Positions 1 through 11,962 are shown, numbered from the stretch's first letter. The stretch is 64,000 bases of DNA from Bicyclus anynana (GCF_947172395.1 NC_069084.1:7751107-7815106); one strand, 5' to 3'. The notes: generated from the sequence alone by a model not told the origin. Program-made: numbers and translations.

Positions 1-41
1 ACGCTAAACTACTGGGACTTAGAAATAAGTTTTACCTGTTA

Positions 42-390
42 TCCTAACCTACTAATATTATAAACGAGAATGTTTGTATGGATGTTTGGATGTTTGTTAC
101 TATTTAACGCCGCTACTACTGAAGTGGTTTGGCTAAAATTTGGAATGGAAATAGATTTTACTCTGGATTAACACATAGGCTACTGTTTATCCCGAAAAAA
201 CCTATGGTTTCCCGAGATTTGCGAAAACTGATGATTTTTATGATATATGAATGTTTGTTACTCTTTCACACCTCAACTACTAAACTGAATTAGCTAAAAT
301 TGAGATACATTATAGCCTGGATTAACACATAGGCTACTTTTTATTCCGGAAAAATCCATGATTCCCGAGGGATTCCGAGGAGTCCGCTAG
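42..390 (+). mobile_element. Non-autonomous Helitron, family B
   Basis: The element starts A|TC, has the ACTAATATTATAAA block near the 5' end, carries two tandem-related body segments (each with GGATTAACACATAGGCTAC) and ends with a short hairpin followed by CTAG|T. There is no coding capacity. The A|TC...CTAG|T ends are the Helitron insertion signature, and the same body recurs at 53338-53708. It probably depends on a Helitron protein encoded elsewhere. Confidence 0.75.
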
Positions 391-622
391 TAATAAATAT
401 ATGTACCATCAAAAGAAAAACTAATACTAATAGATAATGCGATATTATAGCACCGTCACCGTAGAAATGTCGAAAGTATCTGCTTGATCAAAACGGAAAT
501 TATAGAATCCTTTGAAGTGGATGCGACTTATGTCAAAAAGTTCTGTAACCCTGCACAGCACATTTAGCTCGAACTCAGTAGTGCCGCAAACTTATCTAGT
601 ACTTACTAGTTTTTAGTACTTA

Positions 623-832
623 CTAGCGGACGCCCGTGATTTCGTCTGCCTGGAACTCAGTTTACCATAAATCCCGCGGGAACAATGGATTTTCCGAGAT
701 GAAGTGAGTTAACTCAGAGTAAAATCTATTTCCATTCCAAATTTCAGCTAAATTGCTTTAGTAGCCGCAGCACAAAGGAGGAACAAAACAAACACACTTA
801 CACACAAACTTTCGCCTTTATAATATTAGTAT
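623..832 (-). mobile_element. Non-autonomous Helitron, family B, reverse
   Basis: CTAG at 623-626 is followed on the + strand by the inverted form of the family 3' end (CGGACGCCCGTGA), then the inverted body and the inverted 5' block TATAATATTAGTAT. The 5' end runs into a palindrome shared with a head-to-head partner fragment. Confidence 0.65.
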
Positions 833-874
833 CACACTAATATTATAAAGGCGAAAGTTTGTGTGTAAGTGTGT
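792..874. repeat. 39-bp perfect inverted repeat of two Helitron 5' ends
   Basis: Arms 792-830 and 836-874 are exact reverse complements around a 5-nt centre. Each arm is a family B Helitron 5' end (CTAATATTATAAAGGCG...). The right-hand partner breaks off just after the arm, so only one side has a full element body. Confidence 0.9.
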
Positions 875-875
875 A

Positions 876-1193
876 ATGTTTTCAAAATGGTGTCCGCCGC
901 GACATCTGTTCCAGTTTTGGCCACCGAGTCAGAAATGTTTGTGGCTCTATACTTATATTTATCGCGCTGTCATCTCAAACAGTTGTACAGCATGTTACGA
1001 TCTCAATCAAGCGTTATTTAAGTTAACTTAACCACTTGTAATTGTGGTAAGAACAGCTGTAATTCCGCGTTGGACAGCCAGGTTGAAAATTTTTGTAAAA
1101 AAATGAGCCAGACAGGTAGGAGAAAGCTTTTACCAGCCGCGGTAAAGTATTTCGAAAAAAAAAATCAATTTCATGACAATGAGGATAGATAGA
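876..1193. other. Unassigned stretch
   Basis: AT-rich single-copy-looking sequence. I see no exon-like reading frame, RNA gene or transposon end. Confidence 0.5.
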
Positions 1194-1303
1194 CTCATCA
1201 TCATCGTCATATCAGCCCATGGACGTCCACTACAGGCTTTTTGTATACTTACAAACATTACTATCCTGAGCCGCCTGCATCCAGCGAATCCCTGCGACTC
1301 GCT
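1194..1303 (-). pseudogene. RTE-type LINE 3' end relic
   Basis: In reverse it matches the 3' end of the relic at 12735-13115: the block for a short C-terminal motif, then GGCTGATATGACGATGATGATG. It is too short to code. It is a dead 3' fragment of an RTE-like retrotransposon. Confidence 0.6.
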
Positions 1304-1716
1304 ATGTAGTAATAGATAGAATACTAATTTGCAATATAATTTCAACTTAATATTAAATTCCAAAGTAGGTATGACTACGTAAACTCCAATAAGTTGGTCC
1401 ATGTTTAGCAGACGGTGGCTTTCGTTTATTCTCTATACACAAGAGCTGCAGGGATCTAGATTAGCCACGGAATTTTAATTGAAACTCTCCTATAAACTGA
1501 AATATGTTTAATATCATCAATCTACAGAGGAGAACTTTGGTTTGAGAATGTTCGATCCGTTTAAGTTAGACAGGCGGTTGTACGTAATTGGTTATTTACC
1601 ATTGCTATGCATTCAAAATACCTCACTATAATGAACATTTTGAATAACAACAATGATACTATAATGGTTGTAGATAGTTTTGTTTTGTTAGAACAGCAAA
1701 ATAATGACTTATTTTT
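1304..1716. other. Unassigned stretch
   Basis: No gene, RNA or repeat recognised; AT-rich with many stops in all frames. Confidence 0.5.
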
Positions 1717-1976
1717 TCTACTATATAAAAATAAGTCGTGTTTTCCTTCCTGACGCTATAACTCCAGAACGCACGAACCAATTTCCACGGTTTTGCATTC
1801 GTTGGAAAGGTCTCGGGCTCCGTGAGGTTTATAGTAAAGAAAATTCAGGAAAACTTTCAACGTAGGGTTGGGGTAGGGTAGGGATAGGGTAGGGGTAGGG
1901 TAGGGTAGGGGTAGGGTAGAGGTAGTTGAAAGCTTATATCGAGTTTCACGCGGACGGAGTCGCGGGCGTCCGCTAG
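1717..1976 (+). mobile_element. Non-autonomous Helitron, family D, with G-rich minisatellite
   Basis: It begins TCTACTATATAAAAATAAG, has the AAGTCGTGTT block, then an irregular (GGGGTAGGGTA)n stretch at about 1866-1924, and ends with TAGTTGAAAG..., the hairpin CGGACGGAGTCGCGGGCGTCCG and CTAG at 1973-1976. The G-rich strand is the sense strand of the element. Confidence 0.75.
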
Positions 1977-2360
1977 TTTGTAAATAGAAATTTCCACATA
2001 CTAAGAAACAACATTGTAACTGCGTATTAACTTTTATTTACTAATTATGTTATGCTATATCTACAAAAACATACCCATGGTGACCAGTGTTGTGTACTTA
2101 ATAGATACAATCGTCATGTCTACGAGGTATTCATGACAAAAGAGTATTGGAAAAATATTTTCCATATATCTACTTCTTTCACGTGTAATGCCTACCCTTG
2201 CTAAACACTGCACGCCAATAGTGGTCACAGGCAAACAACGATGTGATTTTACAATAGCTCCGAACCAACGATTATAAGGTTCTGTACCACAAAAAACCTT
2301 ATAAAAACTTGACGTATTTATCGTACGTACCTATTATCAATATTCGTATATTATATATCG
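1977..2360. other. Unassigned stretch
   Basis: Nothing recognised between the Helitron and the tandem repeat. Confidence 0.5.
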
Positions 2361-3190
2361 TTTTTTTCCTTGTCTGATGTATAACCCTATAAACGCTACA
2401 CTCCTAATATCGATATTAGTTAGAGTAACTTTCCACCATCTTACGTCAGGTGAATTATGAACAGAGTCAGATGGACAGAGAAAAAGACAGATAGACGGCC
2501 GACAAAGTAATCCTACGAAATACGACAAATAAGTGTTCCGTATGTTTTCTTTCGTGATATAGAGCGCTACAAACGCTACCCTAACGTATTCGTAATATCA
2601 ATATTAGGTAGAGTAAATGAAATATGAAATTCGCATACTTAACGTGACTATATGCACGTGCTAGTTATGAGACATGTCACAAAAAAAACAATGTAGACAG
2701 ACAGATATAGACAGATGGAAATTATACCTACAGCCAAAATAATGATCTTACTAATATAAATAAGAGTACCGTTTTTTCCTTGTGTGATGTATAACCCTAT
2801 AAACGCTACGCTCGTAATATCAATATTAGGTAGAGTAACTTGCCGCCCTCTTATGTCAGGTGAATTATGAAGTACACGTACACAGCAACTATATGCACGT
2901 GTCAGTTAAGAGACATGTCACAAACAAAAAGAGAGTAGACATACAAACAGATATAGACAGTTGGGCAGTGAGACAGGCAGATATACAGCCAACATAATTA
3001 TCCTACTTGTATAAATAAGAGTACCATTGTTCCCTTGTGTGATGTATAACCCTATAAACGCTACGTTCGTAATATCAATATTAGGTAGAGTAACTTTTCG
3101 CCCTCTTACGTCAGGTGAAATATGAAATACGCGTACACAGCGTGACTGTATGCACGTGTCAGGTATGAGACATGTCACAGCTGCCGCACA
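2361..3190. repeat. Four-copy tandem repeat, unit up to about 255 bp
   Basis: The phrase TGATGTATAACCCTATAAACG recurs near 2375, 2785 and 3040, with a diverged form near 2555. The last two full copies are 255 bp apart; the earlier ones are shortened to about 180 and 230 bp by internal deletions. Units share TAATATCAATATTAGGTAGAGTAA, a TATGCACGTG block and GAGACATGTCACA. No coding potential seen; its origin is unknown. Confidence 0.8.
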
Positions 3191-3554
3191 GTTGGTGGAA
3201 GTTGGCTAAATTCGTTTACTGGCATTTCACGGGGTGACGTGAATGTGAAACGGTCCTGTTTGTGTCCGTAATGCGGTGTTTTTTGGATCTCGTGATATTA
3301 TATTTGCGTCACGTATTCTTCGTAAAACGTACGAGTATTCTTCCTAAATGCTACGTGGGTCCATTGGTTAGTCTTCGCGGCTATTTGTTATCAGGCTCGA
3401 GTTCTAGGTTGGTATATTTTTATAGTAATAATATTTGACAGACCAAATAGATTGCGCACGTGATGGTAAGTGGAAAACCATCGCTTATAAACAAAAAAAT
3501 CCGTCACAAGGGATGCAAGGAACAACGTCCTGTAAATTGGCATCTTACGTATGG
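3191..3554. other. Unassigned stretch with a degenerate repeat piece
   Basis: No gene seen. A piece at about 3463-3525 (ATGGTAAGTGG...ATGCAAGGAAC) resembles another at about 3950-4020, so both are probably decayed copies of one dispersed repeat. Confidence 0.4.
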
Positions 3555-3725
3555 GATGCATTGCATTAAACGGATTTTTAATGTTGCGGTAGCTAAATTC
3601 AGTCGAATGCGATCCGTCCGATCCGGATCAGTGAACGCGCTTGTATGACTTTCTATACAAAGAATACTACAATCTGTTTGATGCGATGCGTCCGATACGT
3701 ACGATGCGGATTTGTAGACGCCTAC
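3555..3725 (+). repeat. Dispersed repeat, copy 1 (GATGCGATGCGTCCGATACG type)
   Basis: This segment matches 44441-44615 along its length, sharing TTGTATGACTTTCTAT and TTTGATGCGATGCGTCCGAT. Two copies at distant sites point to a transposon relic, class not determined. Confidence 0.65.
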
Positions 3726-6700
3726 CTTATATGTTACGTGGGTCTATGCGTTAGTATTCGCGGTTACGTACTCGTACTATCAAACTCGAATCCTGGGTCG
3801 AAAAATTCCTTGTTTTACTATAGTTACTCTTCTCAGCTATGCGTTATCAGCAGGCTAATTCATTATCTTTGACTAGTTGACAGATACGTAATTGAGATTC
3901 TATGTAACAAATGTTATTTATGAATCGAAGCAGATGGCATACTTTATGGTAGATAAGTGACAAACCATCACCTATATACAAAGAGTAACACTTCACAGGA
4001 CATGCAAGGAACATGTCTAAGGCATCGGCCTACAAGCCGGAAAACAATGATGCTTGGCGACAGAAATGAACATGGTAGTAACTAGGAACATCGGCCAAAC
4101 TCTGGTGTGATAGGATGGGATTTGAGTTTTCTTTCTTCCAAGAAATTCTTAGTAATAAATAAGTGTTGAGAAAAAAGGCAGTTAAGCAAACCAATGCAAT
4201 GAAGTAGATATACCTAGATAAATCATTTCAACTGGCGCGTAGATACTATATACGAGTACGCATAGTGTTTTTGAAGGGTCTACGAATAAATGCATTACAA
4301 TTTCCAGTGCGAAGTCACGTTTCGCTCTTATTCAGTCACTATATTACAAGTATAGTATATGTAGGTAACCCTACCCCTTACTAGGTAAACCTAAAGCGTA
4401 TGTGTGTACGCGCTAGGCTAAAACAATTTACATATTCCTTCCATCTGCCAGACACGTCTTGGACCGCTTGTATTCAAAAGCTCCCCTGTCTGATGAATCT
4501 GCCACGTAAACGAATCTGCCTTGTTCAAAATCCGTTGAATAGTTCCGGAGCTTAACGCAAACATACAGACAAGAATTAGAAAAAAAAAATTTCGGTTTTA
4601 AAAAATCAATTTGTCCAAAATTCAGACATCATTCGGTCTTTAAGACCTTGACCTCTATAGAACTGCACCAAGTTTTATATTAGCACGGGTATCCAAAGTT
4701 GCTTTAGGATCTTACCAAATTTGCATAGGCAGGGAGAACAACACGAGCGAAGAAAGGGAGTGTTAATCGATTGTCAAGAAACTTCTTAACCCTACGCCCA
4801 TTGGTCACAAGTCCAGGACTCTGCTCGGAGTTTCTCTCTCTGCCACGCGATGGACCTCACGGTGAATCCATGAAATGTTAAGATATTCAACTCCTATTGT
4901 AGTGTAGATAGAGATATTTTTATATTATATTTAAAAATACATGTAATTTTCTAGATTTTCCTTCTGCGATACAAACGTCTTCGCTAACGGTGGATGCAGC
5001 GTGGATTTGTCCGCAGTGACGCGTTAAAATGGCTGTTACGTGATCTCATCTCAGCTTCTCTTAAGGAATTGATTTTTTCTAGAACTTCACAGACTTTATT
5101 TTAATGGTGCTGTAGCTAGTTTTTTTATGTTTATTCAGGCAAGTATAATTCGGATAATATTTTTTGTTACGTACAATTTTATTATATTTAAATTAGATTA
5201 ATGTTTGGTAATTCCGTTTAGGTGAGGTCTGTAGGTGTATTTTAAATTCTGTCAAAACTTGATGTAAAATAATATTTATCATTTGCATTTTAATCAATTT
5301 TTTTATAAAGGTTGAAAATGACTCAACCTACTTTTTGGTTCCAATCGACTAATAATAACAAAACACCTTCTGTAGGTTAGTTTCCGAGTTATTATTACTT
5401 TATTTTTAACCGCCTTAAAAAGAAGGAGGTTCTTAATAAAAGAGTAGATCCCTGGCCCCCAAACTAGCTGTAACTGTATCTTGGGAGCCAGTGGATTCCC
5501 ATTAGTGTTACTTATTAAAATTAAGATAATCTGTAGTAGGCAAAAACAAGAAAGGTGTAATCGTAAAACAAGATCAAACACAAATAATAATATGTTAGAG
5601 ACCTGTAGTTTCTTTCTGATAAAGAGAGCAATATAAGTTTTGTTTAATTCATTGGACGAACGGAGTTTTATCCAAATAAGGAAATGAATTCCACACTGAC
5701 AGAATCACGGACATCAAGTACCTACTTATTATAAAAATAAATCAAAATATAATTACATAAAATAATATTGTTTTGAATAATGATACAGAAAACAGTCGCA
5801 AATCCTTTTATATCCGGGATGCTTACACAACCACAAAGAAATTGTTCTTTTTCCCTCTTACGATATAAGTCGAAACAACGGTATAATTCTCTAACGCAAG
5901 AAAAAGCACAAAAGTCCTTTTACCGAGATTATGTGCAACCTATGTATGGCACGTATGTTGATGTTACTTACTACAATGGGAGTCCCACAAGTTTCATGGG
6001 TAACCTACGAAGAGCACTTAACAGATTGCTAGCCTGACCTGCCGTGGATACCGATATATTTTTGCTAGATGTGAACGTATCGTTAAAATTTAAAAAATAC
6101 AAGGAGATTATTAAAATCTAAATAAATAAGTGAATAAATCTAAATAAATATAAAAAAAAATCCAAGTTTTTGAGTTATATCAAGATGGCGCCCATAAAGC
6201 AACTATGACATGACAATTGACAGCAAACGTCAAATCAACTACTGCATTGAAAACGTTATCAATTCGCCATTATTACCCATATTAGTGTTGCATTTCTTGG
6301 GAGAGAATGAATATTATTTCGAAAGAACTAAAGTCAATTCGTAGATTTGTATAATCAAAAATATTTAAAAAAAATATATTTTCTTTCATTTCCGCCAAGG
6401 TACAATGACTGATCTTGGGCTCCATACAATTTTGCACCATCTCCTTTTTATGTTTATCTAAATTTCTAATGTATTTGAAAAAATAAAGAAAAAAAAATGC
6501 GTTGCAAGGAGTGGTTGTTCAGCATTTATGCCATGGAAGTACAGTGGCCGTAAAACTTAAGAGATCCTTTGAGATAGTAAAAAATCCTAAATTCACAAGG
6601 GCGTGCATTAGATCAAAAAAGGGAATAAAGTGAAAAATTTAGTGGAATAAAATTCAATCTTTGCTTGCAAAAATATATGAAAATTTTTCTTTCTGGAAAT

Positions 6701-6873
6701 TGTCCGTATGTACGATTACTAGCGGTTTGGTAATGTAGTTGTCACCTAGTTGCGAATCTCGCCTAGTGTCCTTTTTTCAATTTGTAAAACATACCATCCA
6801 CCCACAGCAGTAAGGCAAATTTAATTATGTTCTATATACAAACATTCATGATTGATTAATAAATCAGTTTTAT
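3726..6873. other. Unassigned AT-rich stretch
   Basis: About 3.1 kb with no gene I can support. The longest open frames are under 95 codons and have no recognisable motif. A degenerate repeat piece lies at about 3950-4040. No transposon ends were found. Confidence 0.45.
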
Positions 6874-6889
6874 TTTTATGCGTCAAAAA

Positions 6890-8140
6890 GTAAGTCCTCA
6901 TGGCAAAATCTTCTTCTAGAACGGTTGCATTTTTTCAAAAGAAAATGTTCGTTTTTCTAAAATACTGTTTAATCATCTTCATAGACCAGAATATACTTTA
7001 TTTCTTGTAAAAAAAGTTAGCAACCCTAGAGCGAGGAAAAGACGTATAACGTCATCTTTTTTCGAGTGTGCAGCCGGCTTCATCGAAATTATAAGACGTT
7101 GTCACATCAAAAATTCTTGTGATATTTTTGCATTACTCTCATTATAATTATCAAAAGAGGTATTAAAGTATTCCTACCACACAAAGCTTTCCTGACCAGA
7201 ATACTAACATCACCGCAAAAGCAATACCGCAAGTGACAAGACGGTACACACGGGGATGATATACGGTAATATTCATCCAAGTATTACCGGTAGGCGCTCA
7301 CATGTGCTGTATGTGCCCCATCTAGTTAAACATTCAACGCGCTCGCTCCGTATTTACGTCAGGTGTTCCTACACCTTAAGTAGGCCTTAAAAATTCACGA
7401 CGGTAAGTGCTTCTTAAAAATTTGAAACACTCTTGAAAGATTGATTCAATTAGCAAATTGAATCGAATTAAACAACGTATTGTGTTAAAGTAGAGGATGT
7501 AATTGACTTCTTACGAATCATCATCATCATCATTATCAACCCATATTCGGCTCACTGCTGAGCTCGAGTCTCCTCTCAGAATGAGAGGGGTTAGGCCAAT
7601 AATCCGCCACGCTGGCCCAATGCGGATTGGCAGACTTCATACACACAGAGAATTAAGAAAATTCTCTGGTATGCAGATTGTTTTTCTTCGCCGTTTTATT
7701 TAATTTCTTACGAGTGGAAGCTAGGATTTTCTTACGAACCAGCCCTATATTAGAGGTAATTAGTAGCAATAGCAGTATTTTGTACTATATACCCTGTTGT
7801 GCTAGTCAATTATCAATCTTACGAGCTTGCATAATAAAGGATATCTGTCTGACTGTCTGACTGACTGACATAATTATATCGAAACCCACCCGAAAAGCTA
7901 GTTAAATAAAATTTGGCCTCTACTTTTTGACGTGACAGCGTTTTATAATTCGATGGAGCTGGCTGCACACTCGCAAAAAGATGACGTCATGCGTCTTTCC
8001 TTTGGTCTAGGGTTGCCAACTTTTTTTACAAGTAATATAATATTTTCTGGTCTATAAAGATTATTAAACTGTATTTTAGAAAAATGAACATTTTCTTTTG
8101 AAAAATGAAACCATTCCATCAGTATTTTCTTATGACGTTG
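6890..8140. mobile_element. Long imperfect inverted-repeat (foldback-type) element
   Basis: The arm at 6890-7107 pairs as reverse complement with 7925-8140 over about 215 nt. Shared blocks include GGCTGCACACTCG, AGATGACGT, CTAGGGTTGC, AACTTTTTTTACAAG and AACATTTTCTTTTGAAAAA. About 0.8 kb lies between the arms, including a SINE fragment inserted in reverse. No transposase frame is present. It could be a MITE or foldback element, or two copies in opposite orientation. Confidence 0.65.
7516..7681 (-). mobile_element. SINE-1 fragment, 3' part, reverse
   Basis: In reverse it carries the SINE-1 3' body: GGCCAGCGTGG, CTCATTCTGAGAGGAGACTC, GAGCTCAGCAGTGAGCCG, then GGGTTGATAATGATG and a (GAT)n tail. 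The tRNA-related 5' part is missing. Confidence 0.8.
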
Positions 8141-8150
8141 TCACGTTCAA

Positions 8151-8676
8151 CTATTGTCAGTAACCGACTTTGCAGACAAACGATTTTTGTAACAAAAAGA
8201 CTTACACAAGAATAACTGTAAATATTTAAGTGATAACTGATAATCATGACATTTTCCAGAGTTTGTGAGATATAAGTATATCATGAGTATTAAATTCTGT
8301 ATGTATATTAAATTATGTACCTAAATACCTATCCACCAGCTGTAACAGTCGCTTACTTTGAGGCTAGATGACGATATGTTTATTGCTCACATAAACATAG
8401 AAATATAGATAACTATTGTGAGATAGATATCATATTAAATGAAATTCTCGGCATATATAATTTCATAGACAAAATAGGAAATGTAACAATATCCACATAC
8501 CTACCTATTCACTATTTGGAGGTTGGCTTGATATTGCATTTCTGAAACCCATTCTACTGTTGTTGAAGGATGAGCTTTTTATTACATTTTAGGCTTTGAA
8601 GTATTCTGTCATATTGTATTTCTGAATTATATTTATAGGTATATAGAGTTTGTTTGTTTTTAATTTACATAAGTAG
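8151..8676. other. Unassigned stretch
   Basis: AT-rich, no gene or repeat end recognised. Confidence 0.45.
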
Positions 8677-8910
8677 GTTCCAGCGGCTCCCTGCAACCCG
8701 CTTGATATCCTCGGTCCACCTAGTGGGTGATCGACCAACACTGCGCTTTCCGGTGTGGGGTCGCCATTCCAGCACCTTGGGACTCTTCGTTGTTCTCTGC
8801 GCGATTGGAACTCGCGCTTGTGGCTTGAATATCGCGGCTCGAGACCGTTTTGTTTGGAAGTCCATACAAGAGGCCTATGTCCAGATGTGGACGTCCATGA
8901 TGTAATGTAA
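8677..8910 (+). pseudogene. RTE-type LINE C-terminal relic with internal inversion
   Basis: On the minus strand 8677-8830 reads VLEWRPHTGKRSVGRSPTRW and on to AGSRW, a pattern I associate with the C-terminal end of the RTE-like ORF in insects. Immediately after, 8834-8905 on the plus strand reads AARDRFVWKSIQEAYVQMW, the next part of the same protein, followed by a short (TAATG)n tail. An inverted upstream block joined to a sense 3' block is the twin-priming structure. It is a dead fragment. Confidence 0.75.
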
Positions 8911-9484
8911 TGTAAATAAATAAAGTCATTAAATAAAGCCTTACCTATTAATTAACCTTATATAAAGCCTTATTTATTCCTTAGTCAATCAAAACCAGGA
9001 CAGCTAACCACCTGTCCTTGTTTCAATTTTCAGCTAAGACTAAGACTTTAACAAGTCTATTTAACTATAAAGCAGAGTATTCCTAACTCCGCCATAGAAA
9101 ACTACAAAGGCTTTTATCACCTTTATATTGTGTCCTCAATATTGTAAATCCAGAAAGAAATCCAATAAAAGTGCATTTTGCATTTACCTTTGTGTATGAA
9201 TTTACACTTTCAACTCAAAGCACGAAAAGTCCCTCTGAAAAATTCCATGAAATAAAATAATGGAACTCTGGGAGCTTGGTGTATTTGTCCACAAACAACC
9301 TTTCACGGAATTCGATTATTAGCGTTATATTTAAAGGCAAACATGCAATATTTGACTAATGGGGTCACATACTGAAATTCTATTGAACGAGTGAATCGCC
9401 AGCCAATTTAAGACTTTATTATTCATGGATCTGTAAAATAAAGAAGATCATTATATATATGGAACTCGTCATCTATACCATGTA
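8911..9484. other. Unassigned stretch
   Basis: No gene or RNA recognised. AT-rich with several AATAAA runs that are probably chance. Confidence 0.4.
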
Positions 9485-9541
9485 TACTAATATTATAAAG
9501 CTGAAGAGTTTGTTTGTTTGATTGAACGCGCTAATCTGAGT
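9485..9541 (+). mobile_element. Helitron family A, 5' fragment
   Basis: TACTAATATTATAAAGCTGAAG, then TTTGTTTGTTTGATTGAACGCG, is the family A 5' end; the body and 3' end are missing. Confidence 0.65.
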
Positions 9542-10328
9542 ATACGTCCAACCGAGGTTAAGTAAATATTTTAAAAAAATCTACGGAACTCTCGGTGGGC
9601 AAATCCGACTCGCACTTGTCCGATTTTTGTAATCAATATAAAATTTAGTCTGTTTTAGGTGTTCTAAAACTTCACTTCATAAACCTCGCACTCACAGTCA
9701 TCCGCCTCGCGTATTTTGTTAGACAATTAATAAATAACGTTTTTCTAATTGTAGTTTTTTTTTACATGGCCATCATATACCATTTTGAAATCCTCTCAAA
9801 AAGCCCTTGAATTTGATACCTATGTTGCAATATTCAAAAAAAAAATTTTTTTTTTTCACCTCCAGTCTATAGCGTCTCACAGTCCTCTAAATTTCACCTA
9901 TCTAAAAACACTTGGGTTATTAAGATAAATCTAACGATACCTTAATTACGAAAATCGTCTAGTGGTTTGGAAGATATGAGGTAATAAAGAATATTACATA
10001 CATACATACATACATACGCGCGAAAAACATAACTCTTCTTGCAGTCGGGTAAAAATAAGACAGAAGGTCTTATCGTTTGCTCACGCAACAGTGTAACGCA
10101 CGATAGTATTAAAAGGCAAGTTTTCACATAAACACTAAGAGCAATGTCTACACTGTTGCAGTGTAAAACTTGAACTTTGTTATCGGTGCTTCATAAAATG
10201 TTAATGATTCAACCATTTTTGGGTTAAACCAACTATAATATTTTACTTCACGTGAGTATTTATGTTATAGTAGGTATATGTTCTATGGTTTCCTTGGTTG
10301 ATAGGTTAATTGAGTAATTGATTGATTG
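9542..10328. other. Unassigned stretch with a (CATA)n microsatellite
   Basis: A CATA microsatellite lies at 9996-10017. The phrase GCAAATCCGACTCGCACTTG at about 9600 looks like the tail of an old transposable element. No gene seen. Confidence 0.45.
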
Positions 10329-10610
10329 TCTATAATATAAAAATGAATCGCAAAATGCGTTGGTAAGCGCATTTCTCAACAACGCCTGGACCAATTTGGT
10401 CCATTCTTTTTTTTAAATGTTCGTTGAAGTTCTAGGATGGTTTTTACGGCGAGAAAAATTCGAATAATTGCCGGAAAAACCATAAAAATAGCCCTTTTCT
10501 ATTTCCCATACAAATGTTTTCTAACTAAAACGAAGTAAATTTGATCTTTATTGTTATTGTATAAAGTTCATATTAAATTACAAGCACTCACTGTTGTCTA
10601 AACAATGTAG
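10329..10610 (+). mobile_element. Helitron family C, 3'-truncated
   Basis: It starts TCTATAATATAAAAATGAAT and shares GCGTTGGTAAGCGC and GAAAAACCATAAAAATAGCC with the full copies at 11492-11834 and 40751-41313. The terminal hairpin and CTAG are absent, so it is a dead partial copy. Confidence 0.7.
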
Positions 10611-10923
10611 ATGTGTTCCTAACGTCACGAATTAATGTACGATTAGATCGGTAATTAGCTTGGTTTGTAGCATTTCAGGTTCTTCTACCTAAATTGCTTC
10701 GTCTTATAGGAGGCATATCAAATATATTTTTTTATCACTAAACACTAACTAACTAAACACTCTGCACAAAACACTGTACACGAACACGGAGTAAAGAACA
10801 CACTTGCAAATAACGTAGATTTCTATCGGTGTAAGAATTTTCAAAATCGGTTCTGTAGATCCAGAGATTACCACCTACAACCACACAAACTTTACTTCTT
10901 ACAATCTATATTTTATATAAAAA
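10611..10923. other. Unassigned stretch
   Basis: AT-rich. Part of it (ACAAACTTTAC, then ACCACCTACAACC) resembles an inverted Helitron 5' end, but no precise boundary is visible. Confidence 0.35.
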
Positions 10924-11233
10924 TCTATATATGTAACTCACTCATTCTGAGAGGAGACTCGAGCTCAGCAGTGAGCCGAATATGGGTTGATGACGACGAT
11001 ATATGTAAACATTAATCCATCCGCGTGAGCGGTTGGACCGATTTCACTATTTTTTTATGTGTTTGTTATAGTCAGGAGAAGGTCCTTATGACGTAAAAAG
11101 TTTAAAAAATTGCGCGGAAAATTAGTAAAAGCGATAGGGGTAGAGTAGGGGTAGGGTAGGGTAGGGTAAACTTGATGTAAACTTGAAAGTTTACATCGAG
11201 TTTCACGCGAACGGAGTCGCGGGCGTCCGCTAG
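10924..11233 (+). mobile_element. Helitron family D with SINE insert and G-rich minisatellite
   Basis: It begins TCTATATATGTAACTC and ends with the hairpin GGCGTCCG-type stem and CTAG at 11230-11233. A SINE-1 tail fragment is inserted at about 10944-11003, and an irregular GGGGTAGGGTA stretch lies at about 11137-11168, just before the conserved TTGAAAGTTTACATCGAG block. Confidence 0.7.
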
Positions 11234-11491
11234 TAAATACGAATTCCAAAGATCTAAATGAGAAATTAAATTACTTCCAATTTTCCAGTTAATCAGTCAA
11301 TTGGCAATAATCAAATGATTTCTTCGCAAACGTGGTATCTGGAATATACTCCAAGCAATTTTCAACTCCACTGATCTACGTAATGTTATTTATCTCAAAC
11401 AGCAGACGTCTATGTATAAATCTTTCTTTAGAACAACATGATCATGCTTTATAACTTCATAATTCCTCTCAAAGTATCGAAATATTAATCA

Positions 11492-11834
11492 TCTATAATA
11501 TAAAAATGAATCGCAAAATGCGTTGGTAAGCGCATAACTCAACAACGACTGGACCAATTTGGCCAATTTTTTTTTTAAATGTACGTTGAAGTACTGGGAT
11601 GGTTTTTACGGTGAGAAAAATTGGAATAAATGCCAGAAAAACCATAAAAATAGCCCTTTTCTTTTTCCCATACAAATGTTTTCCAACTAAAACGTAGTCA
11701 ATATAAGCTTTATTGTTATTGTTAAAGTTCATATTTATAATAATAATAAGAAAACGGGATAGGGGTAGGGAGGGTAGGGGTAGTTGAAAGTTTACATTGA
11801 ATTTCACGCGGACGAAGTCGCGGGCGTCCGCTAG
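11492..11834 (+). mobile_element. Helitron family C, full length
   Basis: 343 bp from A|TCTATAATATAAAAATG to GGGCGTCCGCTAG|T. Both ends fit the Helitron rule, and the short G-rich stretch at 11757-11782 precedes the 3' block. No coding capacity. Confidence 0.8.
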
Positions 11835-11962
11835 TAGTCTATAAAATCTCATATTCCATTTTCTACAGTAAAAAATATAGGTACTTAGGTACCTACATTT
11901 TAATAACGTATATCTAAATCAGGTCGATAATTAAAAAAAAACACGAATCTATACGGTTTGGA

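Noticed and set aside
2361..3190. CRISPR-like array
   Set aside because: Units are long, shrink irregularly and contain no short regular repeat-spacer pattern; the DNA is eukaryotic.
5780..6037. 85-codon frame on the plus strand
   Set aside because: No recognisable motif and no second copy. Open frames of up to about 119 codons occur by chance in clearly non-coding repeats in this window.
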